DNA of 49,743 nt from Dehalococcoidia bacterium. Lineage in GTDB: Bacteria > Chloroflexota > Dehalococcoidia > Lucifugimonadales > Australimonadaceae. The notes below the pieces were generated by a model. It was given only the letters and a program-made list of their open reading frames with translations, had not been told where the DNA came from and did no database searches. The translations under genes and the position numbers were made by a program. This document shows positions 41,805-49,743 of this stretch, one piece after another. The DNA is taken from the NCBI GenBank assembly GCA_022449765.1, contig JAKUPZ010000013.1:1-49743 (forward strand), given 5' to 3'. Every line of letters starts with the position of its first letter. Position 1 is the stretch's first letter.

Positions 41805-43723
41805 TTCCCTCTGTTGCCGGAGCCGCCACCGCGGTTACTACCTCGGCTACTACCTCGACCAATCAAGCCTCTAAACCCGCTTGATTGAGTATTTGCAGAT
41901 GCTGGTTCAGGCATAATTACCCTGTCTCCTTCAGTTATGCCTCGCTCAATTATTACCCAAAAATCATCACTGGGACCTAGGCGCACAGGTCTTTCCAAAA
42001 TACTATTTCCTACCATCACTCTCACAGTAGGTGCTACAAAGCTTCCTGATATAGAAGAAGTTGGAACAATCAGTACGTCTCGGTACTCTTCCAACACGAT
42101 ATCAACCGTTGCCGTAAGTCCTTCTCGAACAACAATATTTGATGGCACAGTCATTTGAATTTCAACGGGAAAGGTCACTAGGTTGTTTTGACCGTTAGAT
42201 GCGGTTCCAATGCGTTTAATAGAACCATCAAATTGACGTTCTGGTAATGAGGTCATCGAAATGACTACAGGCATACCAGACTTTAATGGCAGGACATCAA
42301 TTTCATCGACAGAGCCATGGATTTCTACAACTGATGTATCTACTAATTCGATATATGTATTTGCTTGATTCGATCGATCACCCGAGTTCATTGAAACCAG
42401 ATCAACGGTTCCTGAAAATGGTGCCACTAAGTTGGTATTTTCAAGTTGAGTAGAAAAATCAATAAGTGCTTTTTCTTCGTAATTTAACTTCGCACGAAGA
42501 AGGGCTAGGTCAAAGTTATCAGGCTCAGCTTCAATTTCAATTAATTTACGTTTTGCATCCTCAAAATTTGCAGAAGCCAATTTGACATCCGCATCTGCTT
42601 TCGCCAGTTCCAATGGCTCTAGAATCAATAGAGCATCAAGAGCTTCTATTGCTTTCGCATGTTCTTTTCTGGCTTTGTCTACTGCTTGCTGGGATTTCAC
42701 GATATTTTTTGAAGTTGATAAATTAATAGAATCTAGTTCCTCAACAGCGTCACTTACCTGCTCCCACGCGTCATCAAATTCCTTGCTCGCACATACTCCT
42801 TGAAAAGGAGCTCCATCGGGGCAAATACCTTTTACTAAGCCTGGGTAAAGAGACAACCATGAATACACGGTGACTTCATTCCAGGGCGTCAATGGGTCAT
42901 CAATTGGTGTAGAGTTTGAGCTTGTATTACTTAAAACATCTCTATTTTCAAATAATTGATTCAAATTAATTTGGTAATTATCAAGTAGGGTAGTAGGGTT
43001 CAGGGTTAATTCTGGCTTAGTTAATTCAATCCCAAGCCATCTCCTGAAAGTATCTAAATATTGCGTTCGATTAGTTTCCAATACTTCTTTTGCATTAATT
43101 ATTTTGGCCTCAGCATCATTCTCGACAGACGCTAATTCCACAATAGAATTTTGGTGCACTTGTTCTAATCGAGCTGCATCCAATCGAGCATCAGTTATTT
43201 CCTGCTTATCTTTTACTTTTAATTCTGCCAACGTGTCTTGCTTTTGCTTGAGTAAGAGCTCTGTGCGCGCGACAGCTTCAAGTGATTTTGCGTATTGCAA
43301 TACATCAGGGTCATCAAGAGCTATTTGCAAGGCATCTTTTGCATCACTGACTTTAACTGCAGAGTCAGCAATAGATTTCTCAATCTCGACACGTGTCATT
43401 ACGTCAATATCTGCAAGTTTTTGCCCTAATTTTACAAAATCACCTTCTTCTACAAAAACATTTGCAACATCCCCCGTTATATCAAAAGATAGCTCCTCTC
43501 TTATTGGAAAAACTACGCTACCGCTAACTGATACATAGTCACGCAAATCGCCTAAGCGTGCAGTGATTAACTGCTCATCTTCAGCTAATAGTGAACCAGG
43601 GTTATTATTCCCATCCGAATAATAAAAATACGAAACTAAAGCAGCTCCACTAAATATCAAAAGTAAAACTATGAGCTGCCAAGCACGGAACGAGGCTAAC
43701 TTTAATTGTGTAAATTCTATCAT
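41801..43723 (-). CDS. MacA/HlyD-type membrane fusion protein, unusually long
   Basis: The adaptor links the permease to the outside. Of 640 residues, 12-34 are a membrane anchor, about 50-110 and 440-500 form the split lipoyl and beta-barrel parts (VAPFSGTVDLVSMNSGD), and two long coiled-coil arms lie between. Typical MacA is near 370 residues; here an extra segment (about 225-320), with a Cys pair at 301 and 311 (CPDGAPFQGVC), separates the coils. The C-terminus is a Gly/Arg/Ser tail (GRGSSRGSNRGGGSG). The cargo is unknown; an exported peptide, lipid or antibiotic is usual for the family. Confidence 0.9.
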   Translation of the reverse strand: MIEFTQLKLASFRAWQLIVLLLIFSGAALVSYFYYSDGNNNPGSLLAEDEQLITARLGDLRDYVSVSGSVVFPIREELSFDITGDVANVFVEEGDFVKLGQKLADIDVMTRVEIEKSIADSAVKVSDAKDALQIALDDPDVLQYAKSLEAVARTELLLKQKQDTLAELKVKDKQEITDARLDAARLEQVHQNSIVELASVENDAEAKIINAKEVLETNRTQYLDTFRRWLGIELTKPELTLNPTTLLDNYQINLNQLFENRDVLSNTSSNSTPIDDPLTPWNEVTVYSWLSLYPGLVKGICPDGAPFQGVCASKEFDDAWEQVSDAVEELDSINLSTSKNIVKSQQAVDKARKEHAKAIEALDALLILEPLELAKADADVKLASANFEDAKRKLIEIEAEPDNFDLALLRAKLNYEEKALIDFSTQLENTNLVAPFSGTVDLVSMNSGDRSNQANTYIELVDTSVVEIHGSVDEIDVLPLKSGMPVVISMTSLPERQFDGSIKRIGTASNGQNNLVTFPVEIQMTVPSNIVVREGLTATVDIVLEEYRDVLIVPTSSISGSFVAPTVRVMVGNSILERPVRLGPSDDFWVIIERGITEGDRVIMPEPASANTQSSGFRGLIGRGSSRGSNRGGGSGNRGN

Positions 43724-43786
43724 TTAATTACCAACTAATTAGATTAAAGTTATTATAGAATCGCACAAATCCCAAGAGGTGAACAT

Positions 43787-44104
43787 ATGGCCAACGAAAA
43801 TACGCAAAACACGTTTGATACCGGACGGTTAGCAGTACTACTGATTGCTCCGTTTGCTTCTATCTCGTTTTCATTACTATCAATTATTTCTGGGCTCCTA
43901 CCTGATGGAGATACGATAGATATGGTGCAGGGAACGTTATTGTTTTTCAGCGGATTGTCGGGCTTTATGTCCCTAGTTATAGGCATGACTATTCTGATAA
44001 CTCAACTTGTGCGGAATAACCTGAATGCAAGGAACGTTGCCTATTTTATAGGCGCCTGGTTTATTTCAGTTTTGGTGTTTATTTTTGCCACCACACTAAT
44101 GTGA
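43787..44104 (+). CDS. Small membrane protein, 105 aa, three helices
   Basis: Hydrophobic segments at about 15-37, 46-72 and 82-103 suggest three membrane spans after a polar start. AGAGGTG lies 6 bases before the ATG. No family is recognised. It diverges from the export operon over 63 nt and ends in TGA. Confidence 0.6.
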   Translation: MANENTQNTFDTGRLAVLLIAPFASISFSLLSIISGLLPDGDTIDMVQGTLLFFSGLSGFMSLVIGMTILITQLVRNNLNARNVAYFIGAWFISVLVFIFATTLM

Positions 44105-44111
44105 AGAAGGT

Positions 44112-44146
44112 TTATCGATGGCCCACAATCTGCGTGCCATCGATAA
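44112..44146. terminator. Terminator-like hairpin between convergent genes
   Basis: TTATCGATGGC (44112-44122) and GCCATCGATAA (44136-44146) form a perfect 11-bp stem around a 13-nt loop, between the stops of two convergent genes. No T-run follows on either strand, so termination is unproven. Confidence 0.5.
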
Positions 44147-44155
44147 TGATTGATA

Positions 44156-45484
44156 TCAAACTAATCCATCGTAGATATAATTTCGGTTAAATCCTCTTTG
44201 CAATGAGAGGTATGCTTCCTTATCAAGAGTCGGTTTGAATTCCTTCATTATTGATGATGCTTGAGCTGGATTTGAAAGCAGATCAAAAGCAGTCAACGCC
44301 ATTGCGGCTGCTGGGTCTACGACAGCAGCCTGATAATCATCTACTATGAAATCTGCTCCATGCACAGTCCCGGAACATCCAGCAGCGTAAGGTTGGATCG
44401 TAGGGATAATATGAGTCAAATCCCCCATATCCGTAGAGCTGCCACGAGGGGCACCCCGTTTCACGTTATTTACACCTACAATTGTTTCGGCGTTTTGCCG
44501 ATAGATATCAAAGAAATTTTCATTAACCAGCATAGGTAGGTATGCTGAAAAAGTTGTTAACTCCACTTTAGCCCCCACTGCGAGAGCTCCTGCCTTTAGG
44601 GCACGCTCCACCTTAAAATCTGCGTCTGCTATAGCCTCCAAAGTACGCCCTCTAACAAACATTTCCATGCGTACATTAGCTGGTACTGCATTCACTACAT
44701 CTCCACCGTGAGTGATTATTGGGTGCACTCTAATGCTATCCGAGTCTTGAAAGGTCTCACGATTTGCGTTAATTGCAGATATTGCAATTTGTGCCGCCTG
44801 AAGCGCATTTACTCCTTTATGAGGAGAACTCCCTGCATGTGCCTGCACACCTATAAACCTTGCTTCCTTAGCAATAGCTCCATTGTTTATTGAGCCATAA
44901 GCTATTTTCCCTTCAGATACGTTTGAACTCGAGTGTGTAAGCATCGCCATATCAATATCATCAAAAACGCCGAGCCTCACTAGTTCAGCCTTACCCCCCA
45001 TGAATTCAAGTTCGCCTTTTCTCACTAGCGATTGTCTATACTCAAGTTCTATATATTCCTCTGCCGGTACGGCCAAGAAACATACGTCTCCATGCAGGTA
45101 TTCTCTGATGTCAGGGTCAGAAAGAGCCCCAGCAACAGCAAGCATTGAGCCAATTTGAGTATGATGCCCACAAGCGTGGGCAAAATTATTGTTTGGGTCT
45201 GCGTATGGGTGTCCAGGTACTATTAATGAATCTAATTCGCCCATAATTGCAATCCGTGGTCCCTTTTGCTTTCCTGCCAAGTCAGCCCGTGTTCCTGTTA
45301 TTGCTAGTCCATCCTGATGAGGGAGTCCAAGATAATCGAAAAATTCGTGTACGAGATTAGCTGTACGAAATTCACGAAATCCAGTTTCGGGGTTTTTTAA
45401 AATATCCTGTGCAAGATCCACCACTTTTGAGGAATGGCGAGCAATAATTTGAAGGATATGCTTTCTTATTGTTTCTTCTTTCAT
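44156..45484 (-). CDS. M20-family amidohydrolase (AbgB-like)
   Basis: This 442-residue metal hydrolase of the M20D/amidohydrolase group has the metal motif HACGHHTQIGSML, the EE pair in VPAEEYIELEYR, the dimer-domain EARFIGVQAHAGSSPHKGVNAL and a late HGADF His. Best relatives cleave N-acyl amino acids or p-aminobenzoyl-glutamate. No ribosome site is clear. It is the last gene after two MFS transporters, so import of the transporter's substrate and its hydrolysis is a reasonable guess. Confidence 0.88.
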   Translation of the reverse strand: MKEETIRKHILQIIARHSSKVVDLAQDILKNPETGFREFRTANLVHEFFDYLGLPHQDGLAITGTRADLAGKQKGPRIAIMGELDSLIVPGHPYADPNNNFAHACGHHTQIGSMLAVAGALSDPDIREYLHGDVCFLAVPAEEYIELEYRQSLVRKGELEFMGGKAELVRLGVFDDIDMAMLTHSSSNVSEGKIAYGSINNGAIAKEARFIGVQAHAGSSPHKGVNALQAAQIAISAINANRETFQDSDSIRVHPIITHGGDVVNAVPANVRMEMFVRGRTLEAIADADFKVERALKAGALAVGAKVELTTFSAYLPMLVNENFFDIYRQNAETIVGVNNVKRGAPRGSSTDMGDLTHIIPTIQPYAAGCSGTVHGADFIVDDYQAAVVDPAAAMALTAFDLLSNPAQASSIMKEFKPTLDKEAYLSLQRGFNRNYIYDGLV

Positions 45485-45492
45485 ATTAATAA

Positions 45493-46713
45493 TTACTCTT
45501 TACTACCTAGCGCATCATTGACGCTATATGCGCGGAATGCCATTACAAAAATAGTCAAAGCAACGAGAATAACTGCTGCACCTAACCCATAGGACCAGCT
45601 GAAGCCTAAATTAGCAACCATCGGAAGCGCGAAAATCGGACCGATACCCGAACCAGCATCAGAAAAAGTTGCATACCTCCCTAAGATTTTCATCCTGTGC
45701 TTTGGCGGTGCGACAACTGCAATTGAAGCATTTAAGGATACTAATAGTCCTGTGCTGGAGAAAAATATAAGCGTAAACGAAGGAATAACTACCCATACGA
45801 TAGGCAATATTGCAACAGTAGTTAAAGCTATTCCAATAATGGATAAGGATCCTATTATCACCACATGACGGCCAATCCGATCCGAAATGTATCCTGAAAT
45901 AGGGCCTAGCGTTAAATCCCCGAACCAGCGAATCGACACAAGTAATCCGCTGAGGGTTCCTACTCCAACTACAAATCCCAAAATCACTGCCTCTTCGCCC
46001 ACGATCACACGAACTAAATAGCCTGCTGTTGAGACAACTAAGCCTGCAACAATCATCCAAGCCACAAATGCTACAAAGTATAAATTCCTTATAAACCACA
46101 TTCGTGAAATTATTACGTTTGTGGTCTCTAAGTTCGCTTGTACGCTACTATCGGCCCCTAATTTTCCGGAGAATGAAACGAGAGGTAGCAATCCGAAAGC
46201 GAAAATGGTAATTATCCCTAAAACAAGAAAAGCATTCCCTGCTCCACTGTAATCAGCAATAAACCCGCCACCTATCACTGCTATGAGGCTGCCTCCGCGT
46301 GAAAAGCTTTGCAAAAACCCCATCAATTGACCTGTATTACCGCTCTTACTGTTCTCAATAACTGCAAGATAGCCACCCATCCGAATCAATGACCAAGCAA
46401 TTCCCCAAACCCCGTGAGCGATAAATAAAGCCCAAAATCCCTTCGTAAGTCCATAACTCAAAGTAGTGATAGCGGCAAGGCCTATAGAGAAGGCAAAAGG
46501 TTTGAAGAAGCCAAATCGTTCATAAGCAGAGCTAGCCCATCCATTTGATAATATCCGGATAAAGCGATTTACCCCTAAAATAAGACCTGCACCAGTTGGT
46601 GTAACTGCAAAAACCTCAAGACGTGAAGGTAATAAAACGTAGAGTGCTGCATCACCCATCAGGCAAATGGATGTTATAAGTGCTACAAGAATTACAGGTC
46701 TTGGTGCACGCAT
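45493..46713 (-). CDS. Major facilitator superfamily transporter, second copy
   Basis: This 406-residue protein has about twelve membrane segments. Loop motif A appears as GPISGYISDRIGRHVV between the halves and the first helix has ITSICLMGDAALYVLLPSR. Its ATG directly abuts the TAA of the preceding MFS gene (TAAATG). It is not a fragment of that gene: both are full length and differ in sequence. The substrate is unknown. Confidence 0.9.
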   Translation of the reverse strand: MRAPRPVILVALITSICLMGDAALYVLLPSRLEVFAVTPTGAGLILGVNRFIRILSNGWASSAYERFGFFKPFAFSIGLAAITTLSYGLTKGFWALFIAHGVWGIAWSLIRMGGYLAVIENSKSGNTGQLMGFLQSFSRGGSLIAVIGGGFIADYSGAGNAFLVLGIITIFAFGLLPLVSFSGKLGADSSVQANLETTNVIISRMWFIRNLYFVAFVAWMIVAGLVVSTAGYLVRVIVGEEAVILGFVVGVGTLSGLLVSIRWFGDLTLGPISGYISDRIGRHVVIIGSLSIIGIALTTVAILPIVWVVIPSFTLIFFSSTGLLVSLNASIAVVAPPKHRMKILGRYATFSDAGSGIGPIFALPMVANLGFSWSYGLGAAVILVALTIFVMAFRAYSVNDALGSKE

Positions 46714-47931
46714 TTAAGCTTTATCTCTATGCCATTTATTTGTAAGTATTGGGAAAAGTATCGGCATGAGCAATGCGAAGCCGAAAAACATTGCTGACGC
46801 AACCCAGAAAGAATCTTTCAATCCAATATTAGATGCTAAAAGCCCAAAGGCAGCCGGCACTATAATCTGAGCTATGCCCCAATATAACCCGACGTAAGCC
46901 ATTGCAATGCCTCTCTCTTCCTGTGAACTATATGTAGCAGCAGTAAGAGGATACAAAGGACCTAATAGGCCATAAAGGGTACCGTGAGCCAGCATCAAAA
47001 GCCCCATGGCAATCAACGCTGTGCCACTAAATAAGAATAAAAGCATTACGATTCCCATAAAGAAAAGTGCTAGTACGTAGAGGTTTTTTTGCCCAGTCCT
47101 TGCAACAATTCTTCCAAAAATTATGCCTATTCCAACACTGCCAACTAACCCTGCAGTTCTGATAAACCCTACTAAAGTTTCACCATTACCAAGCTCTCTT
47201 AAATATGGGACTAGCAAAATTACAGGTATGGCCATAGCAGCCGATGCTACAAATGCTGTAAAACCCGCCATTACCATGCTTGGACTTTTCATCATCGAAG
47301 GAATCGGTGCTAGTACTTGCGTAAATCCACGCTGGTCTTGCTTCCTTGGAAGCAATGGCAACGCTAAAGAGCCAATAACACCACTAAGGCCTAGTACAGT
47401 TAGCATGCTCCAAGCCACCCCGTAGCCGAGTAGCTCGGCAACGAGTCCAGCAAACAACGCTCCAACCATTTCTCCAGAAGTCCTTGAGCTACTCATTCTG
47501 CCCAGTAGTATTCCTGCTTTAGAAGGGTTGATTCTACTGCAGTAAGATTGTGTGGCCGTCCAGTAAGTAGCTCGGGATATACCAAGCAATGTCTGGCCTA
47601 AAATGAGAGGCCAAAAAGTACTAGCTATCCCAATTATGGCTGCACCTAAAGCCATCGTTGCAAAACTGATTAAAAGGACCCAGCGTTCTCCAAATCTGTC
47701 AGAAAGAGCTCCTGCAATAAGTCTTAAAAATAATCCAAGTACAGCTTGAGATGCGACAATCATACCTAGTTCATCTAAATCAAAACCAAGGTGTAGTGCG
47801 TATAAGGGTACAAGTATAAGAGTGGCACCCAAGCCAATATGATATGTAAACCCTGCAAGGTAAATGAGAAAAGTAGCACGGAGTTCGTTCTGCGGACTTA
47901 AACCCTGGGGTATAGCCATACCATTAGACAT
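46714..47931 (-). CDS. Major facilitator superfamily transporter, first copy
   Basis: This 405-residue twelve-helix transporter has the motif A form GALSDRFGERWVL near residue 75. GGAG lies about 10 bases before the ATG. It follows the FDOR gene by 15 nt and is itself followed without a gap by a second MFS gene. A polyspecific exporter or a carboxylate importer are both possible. Confidence 0.9.
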   Translation of the reverse strand: MSNGMAIPQGLSPQNELRATFLIYLAGFTYHIGLGATLILVPLYALHLGFDLDELGMIVASQAVLGLFLRLIAGALSDRFGERWVLLISFATMALGAAIIGIASTFWPLILGQTLLGISRATYWTATQSYCSRINPSKAGILLGRMSSSRTSGEMVGALFAGLVAELLGYGVAWSMLTVLGLSGVIGSLALPLLPRKQDQRGFTQVLAPIPSMMKSPSMVMAGFTAFVASAAMAIPVILLVPYLRELGNGETLVGFIRTAGLVGSVGIGIIFGRIVARTGQKNLYVLALFFMGIVMLLFLFSGTALIAMGLLMLAHGTLYGLLGPLYPLTAATYSSQEERGIAMAYVGLYWGIAQIIVPAAFGLLASNIGLKDSFWVASAMFFGFALLMPILFPILTNKWHRDKA

Positions 47932-47946
47932 AAAATGAAATCTCCA

Positions 47947-48381
47947 TCAACGAGTTAAGCTTCCATATACTGAATCAGGTTTGACCGCAATAATTGTACG
48001 CTTTTCTTGACCCATTACTTGCCCAAATTCATCATCAGATTGGCTCGGGGTTCTTCCCATGGATATATAAACTTCTTTCAAGTGTTTTACATGGTTTTCG
48101 ATATCAGCCTCTAAGTAATTTTCCGGCCAATGATAAATGGTAGCCGTACCTTCAATTGTTACGTAACGACGTGTATCAAGATTTATCACCGTAACTGTGG
48201 CACGTCCTGTTCTCTCTATATTTTTGACTTTGATCGTACGTCCTCTTGAAATCCAACAGAGCTCTCCATTAACCATGCCTGTCGTAACCACTGTAGATTG
48301 AGGCTTTCCTGTCTTATTCACTGTAGTAGCTACGGCTGTATGATTCTCAGTTAATAAAGGCATTGCTTCTGCTAGTTCCAT
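47947..48381 (-). CDS. F420-binding split beta-barrel protein (FDOR/PNPOx-like)
   Basis: This is a 144-residue PNPOx-like split barrel of the flavin/deazaflavin oxidoreductase (FDOR-B) kind. Supporting motifs are HTAVATTVNKTGKPQSTVVT, ISRGRTIKVKNIERTGRATVTVINLD and YVTIEGTATI. These proteins bind F420, FMN or heme; F420 is favoured because the genome makes it. It opens the operon with two MFS carriers and the M20 hydrolase. GGTGG lies before the ATG. Confidence 0.85.
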   Translation of the reverse strand: MELAEAMPLLTENHTAVATTVNKTGKPQSTVVTTGMVNGELCWISRGRTIKVKNIERTGRATVTVINLDTRRYVTIEGTATIYHWPENYLEADIENHVKHLKEVYISMGRTPSQSDDEFGQVMGQEKRTIIAVKPDSVYGSLTR

Positions 48382-48491
48382 ATATTGCCACCCGAAAGTT
48401 TCTTGAAGGGATTGTATATTCTGAAATCAAATAGGTACATCGAATTTACGTATCAACACATTTACACGTGAATGTTCAATGTCTTATGTTG

Positions 48492-48503
48492 TAAAATCGC
48501 TTA
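48492..48503 (+). promoter_or_regulatory. -10 element of the PhnD-like gene (leaderless)
   Basis: TAAAAT (48492-48497) ends 6 nt before the GTG start at 48504 and there is no ribosome site between them. A good -35 is not evident. Confidence 0.4.
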
Positions 48504-49343
48504 GTGCGTATTACTACATGCCAAGCACCAAACAGTGATCACATCGTCCTTGGTCTCCATGAGTACCTTAAAGACCAATTGGGTAAACCACTTGAACTCG
48601 TGATAGATATGCCATGGCAAGACCGTGCAAAAATGCTCTATGACGGGGAAATAGATATCGCATGGATATGTGGGCTGCCATACACAAGGCATACTGATGC
48701 AGGTACCGCAGCATATGAATTGCTAGCAACACCTGCCCGCAATGCAAAACGCTACCTCAATAGACCAGTTTTTTTCTCTGATTTAGTAATACGTGCAGAC
48801 AGTGACGCTCAAGTACTTACTGACCTACGGGGTGCTACTGTTGCATATAACGAGCCCGAGTCATTCTCAGGCTACACTGCACTACGTGCTCATATTGCGT
48901 CGATTGATGAGCACGAGTTGTTTGACAAGGTTTATGAAGCAGGCTCTCATGAAGAAGCATTGGAATTAATAAAAACTAGCGTCGTTGATGTAGCTGCCAT
49001 TGATAGCACAGTACTTGAAATGCAAGAAGCAATAAACCCATCAAGTGTGAGAGGACTCAAAGTTCTTCGCTCTCTTGGACCATATCCTGGCCCTCCTCTT
49101 GTCATTAGTAAAAGATTACCGAAGAGCATTCGGGAAACGATTCGCACGGCAGTACTAAACATGCATAATAATTCTTTAGGTCGGCAATTATTAGAGCAAG
49201 GGATGCTTTCAAGGTTCATGGAAGTGAATGATAACGATTACGACATTATACGTAATTTAGACCAAGTCAGTCGCCAAGTAACAGATTGGAGCCACCGAAC
49301 GCATATGAATAATCTACCATCATTGAATGAGTTGAGGGGGTAG
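48504..49343 (+). CDS. PhnD-like periplasmic-binding-fold protein without signal peptide
   Basis: This 279-residue protein of the phosphate/phosphonate binding (PhnD) family has DMPWQDRAKMLYDGEIDIAWICGLPY, LRGATVAYNEPESFSGY, and SVVDVAAIDSTV. The start is a GTG four codons after an in-frame stop, and the product begins MRITTC with no signal peptide or lipobox, so it is probably cytoplasmic. No ABC permease or ATPase is near. It may sense or bind a ligand instead of importing it. Confidence 0.75.
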   Translation: MRITTCQAPNSDHIVLGLHEYLKDQLGKPLELVIDMPWQDRAKMLYDGEIDIAWICGLPYTRHTDAGTAAYELLATPARNAKRYLNRPVFFSDLVIRADSDAQVLTDLRGATVAYNEPESFSGYTALRAHIASIDEHELFDKVYEAGSHEEALELIKTSVVDVAAIDSTVLEMQEAINPSSVRGLKVLRSLGPYPGPPLVISKRLPKSIRETIRTAVLNMHNNSLGRQLLEQGMLSRFMEVNDNDYDIIRNLDQVSRQVTDWSHRTHMNNLPSLNELRG

Positions 49344-49364
49344 GAAGAAATAATTAGTTCTGAG

Positions 49365-49743
49365 TTATTGCTTAGTCGGTGAATAACTTCCATCTGGAAT
49401 GCGTGTTGGAAGTTTGAATCCATGATTGTTTAATAAGTCATATGCTTTAACATCACGAATTTTTAATTCTTCTTTTGTACAAATTGACCACTCTACATTG
49501 GGGCACTTGTTTGTGATTGATGGATCTAATGCTCCAATATTGGCAACAGTTATCCAATAAAAGTATTCGTGAACTTGGCATCCATAGGGACAATCAAAAT
49601 ATCTATACCAAGCTTCCGCTGGATAAACTTTAGGTGCTTCTTCGAAGTAACCTCCACGTGCAGCATCCACTGCTTCTGTAAGAAGGCTATCTCTGGGGTC
49701 ATCGTACTTATCATTGAAATATTCAGGATAGACTCTGTACCAT
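49365..49743 (-). CDS. Unidentified protein (C-terminal part, cut by window edge)
   Basis: The frame is open from the window edge to a TAA at 49365, about 125 residues. It is rich in aromatic residues (AWYRYFDCPYGCQVHEYFYW) and has two Cys pairs (C-P-Y-G-C, and C-P-N-V-E-W-S-I-C), which could bind metal or form disulfides. I recognise no family. It is convergent with the PhnD-like gene. The start lies outside the window. Confidence 0.65.
   Translation of the reverse strand, partial: WYRVYPEYFNDKYDDPRDSLLTEAVDAARGGYFEEAPKVYPAEAWYRYFDCPYGCQVHEYFYWITVANIGALDPSITNKCPNVEWSICTKEELKIRDVKAYDLLNNHGFKLPTRIPDGSYSPTKQ

Noticed and set aside
45493-47931. A single transporter gene split by a mutation
   Set aside because: Each part is a full 405-406 residue, twelve-helix protein with its own loop motif, and they abut as TAAATG.
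1-49743. CRISPR arrays, insertion sequences, integrases, phage genes or rRNA
   Set aside because: No repeated spacer pattern, transposase, integrase or rRNA sequence was seen on either strand.

Overview
The window is AT-rich, dense bacterial chromosome. It most resembles a marine, low-GC Chloroflexota genome of the SAR202/Dehalococcoidia type. This is an inference from gene content: a full CofG-CofH-CofD-CofC block for coenzyme F420, a luciferase-like F420 oxidoreductase, an F420-type split-barrel protein, two Rieske-oxygenase paralogues, an amidohydrolase-2 protein, and an HspR/HAIR heat-shock operon. No rRNA, phage, IS element or CRISPR array is visible. The genetic code is standard: TGA is used as a stop by several genes, which matters for the selenoprotein call.

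Layout. 1-1241: tRNA-Thr(TGU), tRNA-Tyr(GUA), tRNA-Thr(GGU) and tuf (cut by the window edge) form one leftward operon with a strong sigma70-like promoter. 1312-5094: a tiny membrane protein, an NHL propeller protein, gatB, secG and an NAD(P)-binding protein. 5079-7638: cysS, ispF and ispD. 7657-11408: heat-shock operon dnaJ(cbpA)-hspR-clpC behind a perfect 33-bp palindrome containing the HAIR operator. 11561-14165: threonine-synthase-like enzyme, NIL-domain protein, CysO/MoaD-like sulfur carrier ending Gly-Gly-Cys, and a peroxiredoxin-like protein whose in-frame TGA stands where a redox cysteine is expected. 14162-17061: an aroK-aroB fusion and aroC. 17170-24056: a Rieske oxygenase, a DUF429 protein, ruvX, alaS, an MscS channel and a small membrane protein. 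24128-26965: an SDR, a two-subunit CoA-transferase and an esterase. 27024-33252: a DtxR-family regulator facing the F420 operon cofG-cofH-cofD-cofC-LLM-msrB. 33297-39417: a membrane protein, an amidohydrolase, and a leftward operon of hydroxyacid dehydrogenase, ThDP enzyme, cupin and a degenerate Rieske protein. 39479-43723: a MacA/MacB-type export operon. 43787-48381: a small membrane protein, then an FDOR-MFS-MFS-M20 hydrolase operon. 48504-49743: a PhnD-like binding protein without signal peptide and an unidentified partial gene.

How the genes fit together. Housekeeping genes (translation, isoprenoid, shikimate pathway, alanyl- and cysteinyl-tRNA synthesis) fill the left half. The right half is accessory metabolism built around F420 and oxidative chemistry. 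The items most worth following are the candidate selenoprotein with a possible SECIS hairpin, the sulfur carrier with an encoded GG-Cys end, the Rieske paralogue in which one cluster His is Cys and both mononuclear-iron His are lost, the HAIR operator overlapping an apparently leaderless promoter, a terminator-like hairpin at the predicted start of the tRNA-tuf transcript, and a 28-bp perfect palindrome inside aroKB. Genes are tightly packed: four of the convergent pairs share exactly four bases, with overlapping stop codons.
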